This document shows positions 28,012 to 36,181 of a DNA stretch of 64,000 nucleotides, piece by piece. The first letter of the stretch is position 1; each line of letters starts with the position of its first letter. The notes under the pieces were generated by a model that saw only the letters and a list, made by a program, of their open reading frames with translations, had not been told where the DNA came from and did no database searches. The stretch is taken from NCBI RefSeq assembly GCF_018326285.1, contig NZ_AP023362.1, positions 2,232,001-2,296,000 of the forward strand, written 5' to 3'. This DNA is from Mycolicibacterium sp. TY81 (lineage in GTDB: Bacteria > Actinomycetota > Actinomycetes > Mycobacteriales > Mycobacteriaceae). The position numbers and the translations under genes were made by a program.

Positions 28012-28869
28012 TCACGGCATGAAGCGGAGACGGTCGACACCGGCAGTGTCGTCCAGTTTCGTGTGCCGACGACCGAGTGCGACGCCAACCATGGTGAGGA
28101 TCAACATCCCGGTAACGCCGGGGAGTGCACCACTGATCAGACATCCTCCTCCCGGTATATCCGGATCTGACAGCCCCGGAATTGGTGCCTGCGAGGAGAC
28201 TGTAAGGGGACTGCGCACGCCATCTGCTGGCGATGAATAAGTCGGCATGAACCGGGTGATATCGACGGCTTGTAGCGTGCCCCACCGTGATGGGCCTGCT
28301 ACCACGTCGGTGTCTCTGGTGGTGGCCGGCCAGGTTCGCCCGCGGACAGCGCGCCGCACGCTCACCGGTGCGATGTCAGCCGATGGCATTGAAAGGTCGC
28401 CTCGCTGCCGTGCACTCGACTGCGGGCTGGATGTCAGCGCGGAGTTCATGGAAATCGGGAAGATCGTGGTGTCCTGCTGACGAAGCGAACGGGCATCGAC
28501 TCGACTGGGTTCGTTAGATCCGGCAACTGGTTGATCCGGAGATAGCGGCGCGGTCTCCAGTGGGCGGCTCTTGTTGGTTGGTGCCTTATGCGCGGGTACG
28601 TTGGCCGTACGCAGCGATTTACGCGGTCGGGGAGACGGATTGGCGGACATCAGCGGTGTCTGCTGGGCATCACGGCCATCACTCATCGCTTTCGACACAT
28701 GTGCACCGTGTACCGAATGACCATGTGAGGCGCCCGATGCCGCTGGCCGTGCATCGTTCACCAGCGGCGGCGGCTGATCTGCCTTCGCTGACGGGGAGGC
28801 GACAATTCCGACGACCAAGCCCGCGACCGTCAGCGAAAGCGCCTTGCCCTGCCGCCTGGTTGATTTCAT
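28012..28869 (-). CDS. Hypothetical exported protein with C-terminal membrane anchor
   Basis: 285 residues. An N-terminal signal-like segment (ALSLTVAGLVVGIVASPSAKAD) is followed by about 200 residues of low-complexity Ser/Pro/Ala/Arg sequence. A C-terminal helix ('GALPGVTGMLILTMVGVALG') precedes a short basic tail (RRHTKLDD). The layout fits a cell-wall-spanning or surface-anchored protein. No family is recognised. It lies between the ligase and the initiating sugar transferase, convergent with the former. Confidence 0.6.
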   Translation of the reverse strand: MKSTRRQGKALSLTVAGLVVGIVASPSAKADQPPPLVNDARPAASGASHGHSVHGAHVSKAMSDGRDAQQTPLMSANPSPRPRKSLRTANVPAHKAPTNKSRPLETAPLSPDQPVAGSNEPSRVDARSLRQQDTTIFPISMNSALTSSPQSSARQRGDLSMPSADIAPVSVRRAVRGRTWPATTRDTDVVAGPSRWGTLQAVDITRFMPTYSSPADGVRSPLTVSSQAPIPGLSDPDIPGGGCLISGALPGVTGMLILTMVGVALGRRHTKLDDTAGVDRLRFMP

Positions 28870-29038
28870 CACAACCGTCCCGAGTCATCGGACTGTTGCC
28901 TGAAGCCGATAGTGGGCTCGGACTGGCGGCCGAGGTGCCCACGGCCGCATCTCCTCACGAGCCTGAACCTCGAGCGAAGTTGATCGGGGTCGGTCTCGCT
29001 CGAGGTCCAGGAGTTTTGTGGGTAGGTTGCCACGGTTG

Positions 29039-30706
29039 TCAGTAGGCGCCGCTGCCAGTCAGGACGGTACGGACAGTTTTGGCGATGATGAGCAGGTCTT
29101 GTAGTAGGGACCAGTTTTCGACGTACGAAAGGTCCAGGCGCACAGCGTCTTCGACCGCTAGGTCGGAGCGTCCGCTGATTTGCCAGAGTCCGGTGAGGCC
29201 GGGTTTGACGGTGAGGCGGCGGCTGACGAGGTCGTCGTAGGTGTCGACTTCGCGGCGGACTTGGGGTCGTGGTCCGACGACGCTCATGTGTCCGGTGAGG
29301 ACGTTGAGGAATTGGGGGAGTTCGTCGATGGAGTATTTGCGGATGATTTTGCCGATGGGGGTGACACGGGGGTCGTCTTTCATCTTGAAGAACATGGCAC
29401 CACCGCCGTTGGCAGCGATCAGGTCGGCTTGGCGGGTGTCGGCGTCTTGGTACATGCTGCGGAACTTGGTCATCTTGAACGGGATGCCGTCGAGGCCGAT
29501 GCGCTCCGCCTTGTAGAAGATCGGGCCACTGCTGGTGAGCTTGACGGCCAGCGCGGTGACGAGCATGAGCGGGGCCACCGCCAGTAGCGCGGCACCGGCG
29601 AAGGCGATGTCGAAGGTGCGCTTGATGAGCGAATTGGCACGGCTGTATTGGGGTTTGGTGATCTCGAAGACGGCCATGCCGGCGACCGGGCGGCTGGTGA
29701 GGCGTTGGTCGGCGATGTCGATGAGGCCGGGAGCGACCATGAGATCGATACCATGAGTTTCCAGTTCCCACATGAGCCGGCGGATGTCGGTGGGGCTGAG
29801 ATGGTGGGTGGCTGCCAGGGCGACAGTGTCGGCGTTGGTGTGCAGGACTGCGGCAAGGATGGCTTCGTCGGTGCCGACGATGGGGATGTCGCGGCCGGCG
29901 ATGGTGATGACTTCCTTGGCGTGGGTGGGTCCCATCGGGGTGCAGAATCCGGCGACGTGGTACCCCGCCCACGGATCCTTCGCGAACTCGGTGGCGATGT
30001 CCGCGGCGGCACTCGTGGCGCCGACAACGAGGAGGCGGCTTTGGTTGTAGCCATGGCGGCGCTTGTTCGCGTGGATCTTGCGCCAGATCCAGCGGGTGGC
30101 GATCAGACCGACCAGACCCGTGGGCAGAGCGATGGCCAGGTAGCCGCGCGAGATGTCGAAGTGCAACAGCGTCGAGGCGATGGCGATGAGGCCGAACAGC
30201 TGCAGCGTGGCCGCAGCGAGGGTGACGTATTCATCGAATCCGCGGCCGACGATTTTGGCTGATCGGCTGCCAAGGGACAGAAAACCCATCCAGGCGATGG
30301 CGATGATGGCGGACACGACGAGGTAGCGGATGTGGGGACCGCCGTCGAGGGAGACGTAGACAGGGCGCGCGTCGGCACCGGCGAAGCGGAAAATCTGCCC
30401 GAGGATGACGGCAGAGCAAATAACGAGTGCGTCGCTGAAAATAAGCTGGCGTGCATATTTTGCGTGACGTTGCTCACGGATTGACCTGCCCCGGTTGCCG
30501 CTTGTGGTAGCCGGTGGTGGCTGCAGATTGAGCTGGTTTGTTGTGTCGACCTGACCGGTGGACGACTTGATTACCGACTTTACCTGCGCATTTTCTACGG
30601 TTGGTGTCGACATGGCTACCGGGGCGCTCTCTGCTGGGCGGGACTCACTCGGCGGGTTCGATCCCTGGCTGCTTGCAGGATTCACCTGCCAGTTCAGGAT
30701 CCACAC
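29039..30706 (-). CDS. Polyprenyl glycosylphosphotransferase (initiating exopolysaccharide transferase)
   Basis: Up to 555 residues. After a low-complexity N terminus come about five helices and a CoA-binding-like central domain ('LLVVGATSAAADIATEF', 'IPIVGTDEAILAAV'). The catalytic bacterial sugar transferase domain follows: 'KRTFDIAFAGAALLAVAP', 'GPIFYKAERIGLDGIPFKM', 'FRSM', 'DELPQFLNVLTGHMSVVGPR' and 'KPGLTGLWQISGRS'. This WbaP/WcaJ-type enzyme puts the first sugar-1-phosphate on undecaprenyl phosphate and so starts the repeat unit. The start is uncertain: GTG at 30706 gives the full frame, and ATG at 30613 is an equally likely start. Confidence 0.9.
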   Translation of the reverse strand: MWILNWQVNPASSQGSNPPSESRPAESAPVAMSTPTVENAQVKSVIKSSTGQVDTTNQLNLQPPPATTSGNRGRSIREQRHAKYARQLIFSDALVICSAVILGQIFRFAGADARPVYVSLDGGPHIRYLVVSAIIAIAWMGFLSLGSRSAKIVGRGFDEYVTLAAATLQLFGLIAIASTLLHFDISRGYLAIALPTGLVGLIATRWIWRKIHANKRRHGYNQSRLLVVGATSAAADIATEFAKDPWAGYHVAGFCTPMGPTHAKEVITIAGRDIPIVGTDEAILAAVLHTNADTVALAATHHLSPTDIRRLMWELETHGIDLMVAPGLIDIADQRLTSRPVAGMAVFEITKPQYSRANSLIKRTFDIAFAGAALLAVAPLMLVTALAVKLTSSGPIFYKAERIGLDGIPFKMTKFRSMYQDADTRQADLIAANGGGAMFFKMKDDPRVTPIGKIIRKYSIDELPQFLNVLTGHMSVVGPRPQVRREVDTYDDLVSRRLTVKPGLTGLWQISGRSDLAVEDAVRLDLSYVENWSLLQDLLIIAKTVRTVLTGSGAY

Positions 30707-30876
30707 GCGGACCGACGGTGGTCTCGCGTGATGCTGTATCTGTTAACGAATGCGATTTTGAGCAAATTTATACCTAAGGGTTGAAACAGGCAAGTAGGAC
30801 ACCTAATCAACACGTGTTACGGCCATCACATCTGGCCTCAGACCCATGTGAGACGAGACCTGACTGCTCTGGGGCG

Positions 30877-31551
30877 TCAGGAAATGCGGATGATCTCGAG
30901 GGGGACCGTGCGCGTCAGGGTGAAACCCATCGCCTTGTAGAGCGTCTGAGCCGGGTTGTCGCTCGAGGTATGGAGGAACGGAGTTTCGCCGCGCTCGCGG
31001 ATGCCGTGTGCGATCGCGCGGATCAGGCGGGATGCCAGGCCCTGTCCGCGGGCTTCGGGGGCGGTGCAGACTGCGCTGATTTCCGTGTAGCCGGTCGGAC
31101 GCATCCGCTCGCCGGCCATCGCAACAAGCGAACCGTCGGCGGTACGGATGCCGAGGTACGTTCCGAGTTCGATGGTCCGGGGCAGGAACGGCCCGGGTTT
31201 GGTCTGCTCGACGAGAGCGGTCATCTCGGGTACGTCGGCCGCTGTGAGCGGTATCGCCGCCGGTTCGGGCGCGGTATCGACGCCGCTACCTTCAAATTGG
31301 ACCAAACCGAATGTCTCGACGACGGACCATCCCGCGGGCAGTGGCGTGGCGCGGTCGCGAAGTACCGCAATCTTGGTGGGCCCGGCCAGGCGGGCGACGT
31401 GGCTGTAGTCCTCGTCGGTCAGCTCGCGTGGGTGACCATAGAACACCGACACGTCCGGGTGATATCGCTGGATTCGTCCGCTGACTTCACGGAATCGGCT
31501 GTGCGGGCCGTCCAGCGCGGCGTTGACGGGATCGGCGAGCACATCGGTCAC
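30877..31551 (-). CDS. GNAT family N-acetyltransferase
   Basis: 224 residues. The C-terminal GNAT domain has the acetyl-CoA motif 'VCTAPEARGQGLASRLIRAI' (R/Q-x-x-G-x-G/A) and 'TSSDNPAQTLYKAMGFTLTR'. The N-terminal half ('REVSGRIQRYHPDVSVFYGHP') resembles the FR47/ExsF-like two-domain group. It would acetylate an amine; the substrate is unknown. It overlaps no neighbour once the divergent hydrolase start is placed at 31706. Confidence 0.85.
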   Translation of the reverse strand: MTDVLADPVNAALDGPHSRFREVSGRIQRYHPDVSVFYGHPRELTDEDYSHVARLAGPTKIAVLRDRATPLPAGWSVVETFGLVQFEGSGVDTAPEPAAIPLTAADVPEMTALVEQTKPGPFLPRTIELGTYLGIRTADGSLVAMAGERMRPTGYTEISAVCTAPEARGQGLASRLIRAIAHGIRERGETPFLHTSSDNPAQTLYKAMGFTLTRTVPLEIIRIS

Positions 31552-31705
31552 GTCTCGATCATCCCAGACGGCGAGACGGCGTCAGGACGCCGCTGGCGAC
31601 GGCCCTGCCGGGAAGGCTTTGGATTCACGAGGATTGAATCGCGTTTGTAGCCCTGCCTATTCCCAACCATTCTGGGCGGGGAGGCAGAAGATAGACTGCC
31701 CGACC

Positions 31706-32752
31706 ATGCCCTCGCTTGCGACCTCGGCGCGCAACCTGTTCGCCATCACGCTCGGCGATGGTGTCTGCCCACCGGAGCCGACCGAGCATGTGGTGCTGTT
31801 CGATGAACCGCACCGCCAACTGCGGCGCTACGGCCAGTCGGACGGACGCGAGTCCGCACTGGTGCCGGTTCTGCTGGTACCACCACTGGCCGCTTCGGCG
31901 ACCTGCTACGACTTGTCGCCGGGTCAATCGCTGGTGGCTCACCTGCTGGAACAGGGCCGTACCCCGTATGTGGTCGACTACGGCGAAATCGGCTGGGCTG
32001 ACCGGCATCTCGGTTTGGAGGCCTTCTTCGCAGACATCCTGCCGGAAGCCATCGAGCGGGTGCTCATCGATTCCGGGGCTCAGGAACTCGACCTGATCGG
32101 TTGGAGCCTCGGCGGCACACTCAGCCTGTTCACCGCGGCTGCCAACAAGGACCTGCCCATCCGTTCGATCACCGGCATCGGCACGCCGCTGGATTACGGC
32201 CGAATCCCCGGCTACCCGGAAGTCCGACGAATCACCAAGCCCACCAACGGCTATGCGGTCACCACCGTCCTGCGCGCCATGGGCGGGGTGCCCGCTCCGG
32301 TGGTGCAGGCCGCTTACCGCGCGACGTCCTGGGATCGCGAACTCAAGCGACCGTGGTTCGTCCTCAACAACCTGGGCAACACCGAAGCCTTGGCCAGGGC
32401 CGAAGTGATCGACCGCTTCCAGGACGCGTTCCCGGGATATCCGGGGCGCGCCGTATCTCAGATGTGGGGCCGGCTGATCTACCACGACGAGATCGCCACC
32501 GGCGTCGTCAATGTCGCGGGCCGGACCCTTGACCTGACGTCATTGACACTGCCGATCCAACTGTTCGGCAGCCACCGGGACGCCATCGCGCCGTGGGAAT
32601 GCGTGCACAACGGGGTGACCATGCTGAAGTCGGCCGATGTTCGGTTCGCCACTGTGGAAGCCAGCCATCTCGGCTTGGTCGCATTGTCGGCCGGTGTCAC
32701 CGAGACGTGGCCGGCGATCGACGACTTCCTGAAGGAACTGGACAGCCGTTAG
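31706..32752 (+). CDS. Alpha/beta hydrolase, PhaC-like
   Basis: 348 residues with an alpha/beta-hydrolase core: 'PVLLVPPLAASATCYDL', the nucleophile elbow 'LIGWSLGGTLSLF' (Ser), a candidate Asp in 'LFGSHRDAIAPWECV' and His in 'VEASHLGLVAL'. The arrangement resembles class III PHA-synthase-like or lipase proteins common in mycobacteria, but the nucleophile is Ser rather than the Cys of true PHA synthases. Hydrolase activity is therefore more likely. The ATG at 31706 fits the start of homology; the frame is open 61 codons further upstream into the divergent gene. Confidence 0.82.
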   Translation: MPSLATSARNLFAITLGDGVCPPEPTEHVVLFDEPHRQLRRYGQSDGRESALVPVLLVPPLAASATCYDLSPGQSLVAHLLEQGRTPYVVDYGEIGWADRHLGLEAFFADILPEAIERVLIDSGAQELDLIGWSLGGTLSLFTAAANKDLPIRSITGIGTPLDYGRIPGYPEVRRITKPTNGYAVTTVLRAMGGVPAPVVQAAYRATSWDRELKRPWFVLNNLGNTEALARAEVIDRFQDAFPGYPGRAVSQMWGRLIYHDEIATGVVNVAGRTLDLTSLTLPIQLFGSHRDAIAPWECVHNGVTMLKSADVRFATVEASHLGLVALSAGVTETWPAIDDFLKELDSR

Positions 32753-32773
32753 GAGTGTCTGCCGGCGGCCGTT

Positions 32774-33607
32774 CTATTCGGGCTTGAGGTGGCGCCACCA
32801 GCAGGTGATGTACAAGCTCATCGAGGCCACCAGTGTCACGATCACCCAGAGCACTACGGACACGTCGATCCACGTTCCGATGGGTGGAGCGTCGGGCAGC
32901 GCGTTGCGCAGCGGCACCACTGCGAAAAGCATTGCGGCAAACCATGTCGTCATGGGCGGCTGAAACTTGCGGCGGTTGCGTGCGGTTTGTACCGCGACCA
33001 CCGCTCCCAGTACGGCAATCGTGACGAGCGCGCCGACGAGGACTGCGGCGAATGCGGCTGTGCTGGGGGAGCGCTGCGCCTTGACGCGGTAGACACCCGG
33101 TGCGGCGTCGTTGCTGCCGGCCGGAATGTGGAACATCCATCCGGGCACCCGATCGAAGAACGCGGGCGTCACTCGTATCGGTACGTGTGACGCACCGCGA
33201 AACAGTTCGACGGTGATCGGGCCCGAGCGGTAATGGTCGAATGGATAGCTGCCAGGGTCGCCGGACAGGATCAGCGCCACGGGAAAGACGTCGGGCACCA
33301 TGCCTTTCGTCCATGTGCGGCGGGTCGGTGTCACTGCGGATTGCACTGCGACACTGAGATCTTCGGTAAGGCTGTGCGTTTGCGGGTCCAGCAGCGCCGG
33401 ACCGGGAACGACGGTCACGTTGGCCACCATGTCGCCTTTGACCGAATGGACCTCGTTCAAGTCGATGGTGACGGTGGTGCCATCGCCTGTCGGTATCGGC
33501 TCGCTGATTTGGCTTGGGTGTCCGAGGCCGGTCCTCGCGTACAGTGCGATCGTCGTGAGATACAGGGCGACGATGACCGCCACGCTGGCGACTACCCGGA
33601 CTTTCAT
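32774..33607 (-). CDS. DUF4436 family membrane protein
   Basis: 277 residues. It has an N-terminal helix (VVASVAVIVALYLTTIALYA) and an extracytoplasmic beta-rich domain with 'VALILSGDPGSYPFDHYRSGPITVEL'. Three C-terminal helices include 'FAAVLVGALVTIAVLGAVVAV' and 'TWIDVSVVLWVIVTLVASMSLYI'. This is the usual DUF4436 layout of actinobacteria. A GGAGGG lies 10 bp before the ATG at 33607, so the 40 codons upstream are not used. Function unknown. It is convergent with the hydrolase. Confidence 0.82.
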   Translation of the reverse strand: MKVRVVASVAVIVALYLTTIALYARTGLGHPSQISEPIPTGDGTTVTIDLNEVHSVKGDMVANVTVVPGPALLDPQTHSLTEDLSVAVQSAVTPTRRTWTKGMVPDVFPVALILSGDPGSYPFDHYRSGPITVELFRGASHVPIRVTPAFFDRVPGWMFHIPAGSNDAAPGVYRVKAQRSPSTAAFAAVLVGALVTIAVLGAVVAVQTARNRRKFQPPMTTWFAAMLFAVVPLRNALPDAPPIGTWIDVSVVLWVIVTLVASMSLYITCWWRHLKPE

Positions 33608-33973
33608 AGGCGACCCTCCCGCATAATTGACAGCAGTGTAAGTCAGGTGCTGCGGTGCGCGTCGGTATACCGTTGCCTCAACGCTCACGCGTCGCGCAGA
33701 TTGTCGGGATTCAATGGGTGCCATCACGCCCCGCGACTAAGGCCGGACGTGGCTTTCGGTCGAGCTTATCGTCGGGCGGTGGCAGCGACGTTGCCTGCGA
33801 ATGACCAACTCCATTGCGGCCCATGGCTATTCGTCACAGTGACGAATAGCCATGGCTGAACCCGCACTACAGAATGGGGGCGGCCGGGGCGACCCTGTCG
33901 ACATGTCGATCCTCGGGCGGCGCTCGACCCATTCAGGCTCACAACGCGAGGTTGTGTGGCCGACCGTCACTCC
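33608..33973. other. Intergenic region left of the transposon
   Basis: No gene supported. It holds the promoter of the DUF4436 gene, a 35-bp palindrome (33821-33855) and the target sequence of the Tn7-like transposon, whose left target repeat ACTCC is at 33969-33973. The sequence continues at 48518 in the ancestral state. Confidence 0.6.
33821..33855. repeat. Perfect 35-bp palindrome
   Basis: Arms of 17 bp, CCATGGCTATTCGTCAC and its exact complement, are separated by a single A. No T-run follows on either strand, so it does not look like an intrinsic terminator. It lies 119 bp from the transposon end and 214 bp upstream of the DUF4436 start. It could be a protein-binding site or a cruciform. 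Confidence 0.85.
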
Positions 33974-34050
33974 TGTCCGTTCTCATTGATTCTGGGGCAT
34001 TCTCATTGAATCTGGGGTAAGTGCGTGTCTTTCTCATTGAATCTGGGGCA
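33974..34050 (+). repeat. Transposon left end: three TnsB-site-like repeats
   Basis: A 20-bp unit TTCTCATTGAATCTGGGGCA occurs at 33980-33999 (one mismatch), 34000-34019 (one mismatch, ends TA) and 34031-34050, all in the same orientation. The first two abut. Dense direct repeats next to tnsA recall the right end of Tn7. Confidence 0.85.
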
Positions 34051-34354
34051 CGAGGCTTAGCGTTTATGTGTGCTGACGTCGGCTGTTTCGGCTGGGCCAG
34101 GTGTAGCGAGTGCAGTGGACTTGGAGTTCAACACCCGCGAGGGATGCACGCGGCAATCGCTGGACCGATGTGCTGCAACCCGGTTTGAGTTGGACTGTTC
34201 ACCAGTGCGGAATTTCCCCTCGTTTCGAGGTCAGCGTAACTTTCCCGGGCTGTGGTGGTTCGCCACAACCGGCGCACATGTAGGTCACGAGTCCTGGGTA
34301 GAATGAACCATCCCGCGTTTGATGCGCACCTCCTTCCTTGGGAAGGTGCATGTC

Positions 34355-34669
34355 ATGCCGAGCAAGTACGACCCGGAGACCCGAGCGAAGGCGGTCCGTC
34401 TGGTGCGCGAGCACCGGGAGGACTATCCGAGCGAGTGGGCGGCGATTACCGCGGTGTCCAAACGGTTGGGGATGAACGCCGAGACGCTGCGTAATTGGAT
34501 TCGCCAGCAACAGGTCGATGACGGTGATCGAGACGGGGTCTCTTCGGAGGCGGCTGCGGAGATCCGGGCGTTGAAACGGCGTAACGCCGAGCTGGAGCAG
34601 ACTATCGAAATCCTCAAGGCGGCAACGTCTTTCTTCGTGCGGGAGAGCGACCCGCGCAGCCGCCGCTGA
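34355..34669 (+). CDS. IS3-family OrfA (element A)
   Basis: 104 residues from the ATG at 34355 (MPSKYDPETRAKAV). It has a helix-turn-helix of the transposase_8 type ('SEWAAITAVSKRLGMNAETLRNWI') followed by a leucine-zipper-like coiled coil ('EIRALKRRNAELEQTIEILKAA'). It binds the IS ends. The frame ends just before OrfB, which continues in the -1 frame ('GERPAQPPLTATVCEFI'), as expected for an IS3 element made by programmed frameshifting. Confidence 0.88.
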   Translation: MPSKYDPETRAKAVRLVREHREDYPSEWAAITAVSKRLGMNAETLRNWIRQQQVDDGDRDGVSSEAAAEIRALKRRNAELEQTIEILKAATSFFVRESDPRSRR

Positions 34670-34734
34670 CCGCTACGGTCTGCGAGTTCATCGCCGCCCA
34701 CCGGGACCGTTTCGGGGTCGCTCCGATCTGTCGC

Positions 34735-35649
34735 GTGCTCACCGAGCACGCCGTGCCGATCGCCCCGCGGACATTTCATGCCTGGGCGGTGCGGGCGCCC
34801 TCGAAACGGGCCCTGTGGGACGCCACGATCACCGAGATCCTAGCCGGCTACTACGAGCCTGATGAGCACGGACGCCGCAGGCCCGAGTCGCTGTACGGGT
34901 CGCTGAAGATGTGGGCCCATCTGCAGCGTCAGGGCATCCCGGTGGCCAAGTCCACCGTGGAACGCCTGATGCGCAAGAACGGCTGGCAAGGCGTGCGCCG
35001 CCAGAAGAGGGTCCGCACCACGATCCCCGACCCGGAGGCGGTGCGACCGCCGGACCTGGTGGACCGCCAGTTCGGGGTGGCCGCACCCAACGTGCTGCTC
35101 GTGGCCGACTTCACCTACGTCAAGCTCGTCACCGGCGTGTTCGTCTACGTCGCGTTCGTCATCGACGCCTACGCCGGGTCGATCGTGGGCTGGGAAGCCT
35201 CGGCGTCCAAGCACACCCGCTTCGTCGAATCCGCGCTGCGTCAGGCCGCTGCACTGCGTGCCCGCCAAGGCCATCCCGTCGACGGCGCAATCCATCACAG
35301 CGACGCCGGCTCGCAGTACACGAGTGTGAGATTCGGTGAGACACTGAGCCTTTCGGGAATTCGCCCGTCCGTGGGCAGTGTTGGGGATGCCTTCGACAAC
35401 GCGCTGGCTGAGACGACCATCGGCCTGTACAAGAACGAATGTGTCCGGGCGGATTCCCCGTTTCGCCGCGGCCCACTGAACACCGTGGGCGACGTCGAAT
35501 ACATCACCGCCGACTACGTCGCCTGGTACAACCAGCAGCGCCTGATGCACCGCCTCGGACGCATTCCGCCGGCCGAAGCCGAAGCCCGCTACTATTCCCA
35601 ACTCGTGACCGGTAGACCGGCCGGATCACAGAAACCTGAGGGTGCATGA
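34735..35649 (+). CDS. IS3-family OrfB integrase (element A)
   Basis: 304 residues from the first ATG-type start, but normally translated as an OrfAB fusion by -1 frameshifting upstream. The retroviral-type DDE core has Asp in 'LLVADFTYVKL', Asp in 'IHHSDAGSQYTS' and Glu in 'NALAETTIGLYKNE'. It ends 'RLGRIPPAEAEARYY', as full-length members do. Both frames look intact. Confidence 0.88.
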   Translation: MLTEHAVPIAPRTFHAWAVRAPSKRALWDATITEILAGYYEPDEHGRRRPESLYGSLKMWAHLQRQGIPVAKSTVERLMRKNGWQGVRRQKRVRTTIPDPEAVRPPDLVDRQFGVAAPNVLLVADFTYVKLVTGVFVYVAFVIDAYAGSIVGWEASASKHTRFVESALRQAAALRARQGHPVDGAIHHSDAGSQYTSVRFGETLSLSGIRPSVGSVGDAFDNALAETTIGLYKNECVRADSPFRRGPLNTVGDVEYITADYVAWYNQQRLMHRLGRIPPAEAEARYYSQLVTGRPAGSQKPEGA

Positions 35650-36181
35650 AACCCGGGACGGTTCAGAACGTGACCAGTTGATGGCGTTGGATGCCGATCC
35701 GGATGTTGTTGGTGTTCTGTCGCAACCATTTTGGATTCATTGGCGTGACGGCACGCGGCATGCTCCTGACTACTTCGTGCGGCGCCGCGATGGATCTGTC
35801 GTCGTAGTCGACGTTCGTGAGGACGACCGGATCTCTGACGCTGATCGGGACGTGTTCGATCGGTCTGCCGCCACGTGCGCGATGGTCGGTTGGGATTACC
35901 TGCGTGTCGGTTCCCTCGATCCAGTGCTGCGGGCGAATCTACGTTGGTTGTCGGGTTATCGGCATCCGCGAGTATTGAAGATCGGTTTGGCTGATCAACT
36001 GGCGGAGGTCTTCGCTCGGGTCCGTCCGTTGATGGCTGGTGTGCACGCGGTCGGGACTCCTTTGGTGGTGCTGCCCGTACTGTTTCATCTGCTCTGGCAC
36101 GGCCGTTTAGTTGCCGATCTGCAAGGAGCGGCACTTGGCGACGACACGGCGATTGGCCTCGGGACCGGGTGGTGACCTGAC

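Larger units (their letters stand above)
34304..35665 (+). mobile_element. IS3-family insertion sequence A (1,362 bp) inside tnsA
   Basis: The inverted ends are TGAACCATCCCGCGTTTGAT at the left and, on the complement, TGAACCGTCCCGGGTTTCAT at the right. The 3-bp duplication GAA lies at 34301-34303 and 35666-35668. It has two overlapping reading frames, orfA and orfB. Confidence 0.92.
34070..36175 (+). pseudogene. tnsA: TnsA-like transposase endonuclease, split by an IS3-family element
   Basis: The 5' part is 34070-34303 (GTG start) and the 3' part is 35669-36175. Removing 34304-35665 and one GAA repeat joins 'HVGHESWVE' to 'RDQLMALDADPDVVGV' in frame, giving about 246 residues. The joined protein matches the actinobacterial TnsA-like group: 'RNFPGLWWFATTGAHVGHES' then 'SQPFWIHW', 'HAPDYFVRRRDGSVVVVDV' and 'VGWDYLRVGSLDPVL'. 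Tn7 TnsA cuts the 5' strands at the ends and so permits cut-and-paste. The nuclease core has Glu in HES, Asp in APDYF and VDV; the usual catalytic Lys after VDV is Arg in this copy. It begins 20 bp after the left-end repeats and stops 6 bp before tnsB. Confidence 0.82.

Noticed and set aside
33974..34050. Interpretation of the repeats as the left end of a plain IS21 element
   Set aside because: No istA or istB follows and tnsA starts within 20 bp. The outer ends flank the entire 14.5 kb with one duplication. It is kept only as the alternative because of the istA relic at 48106-48310.
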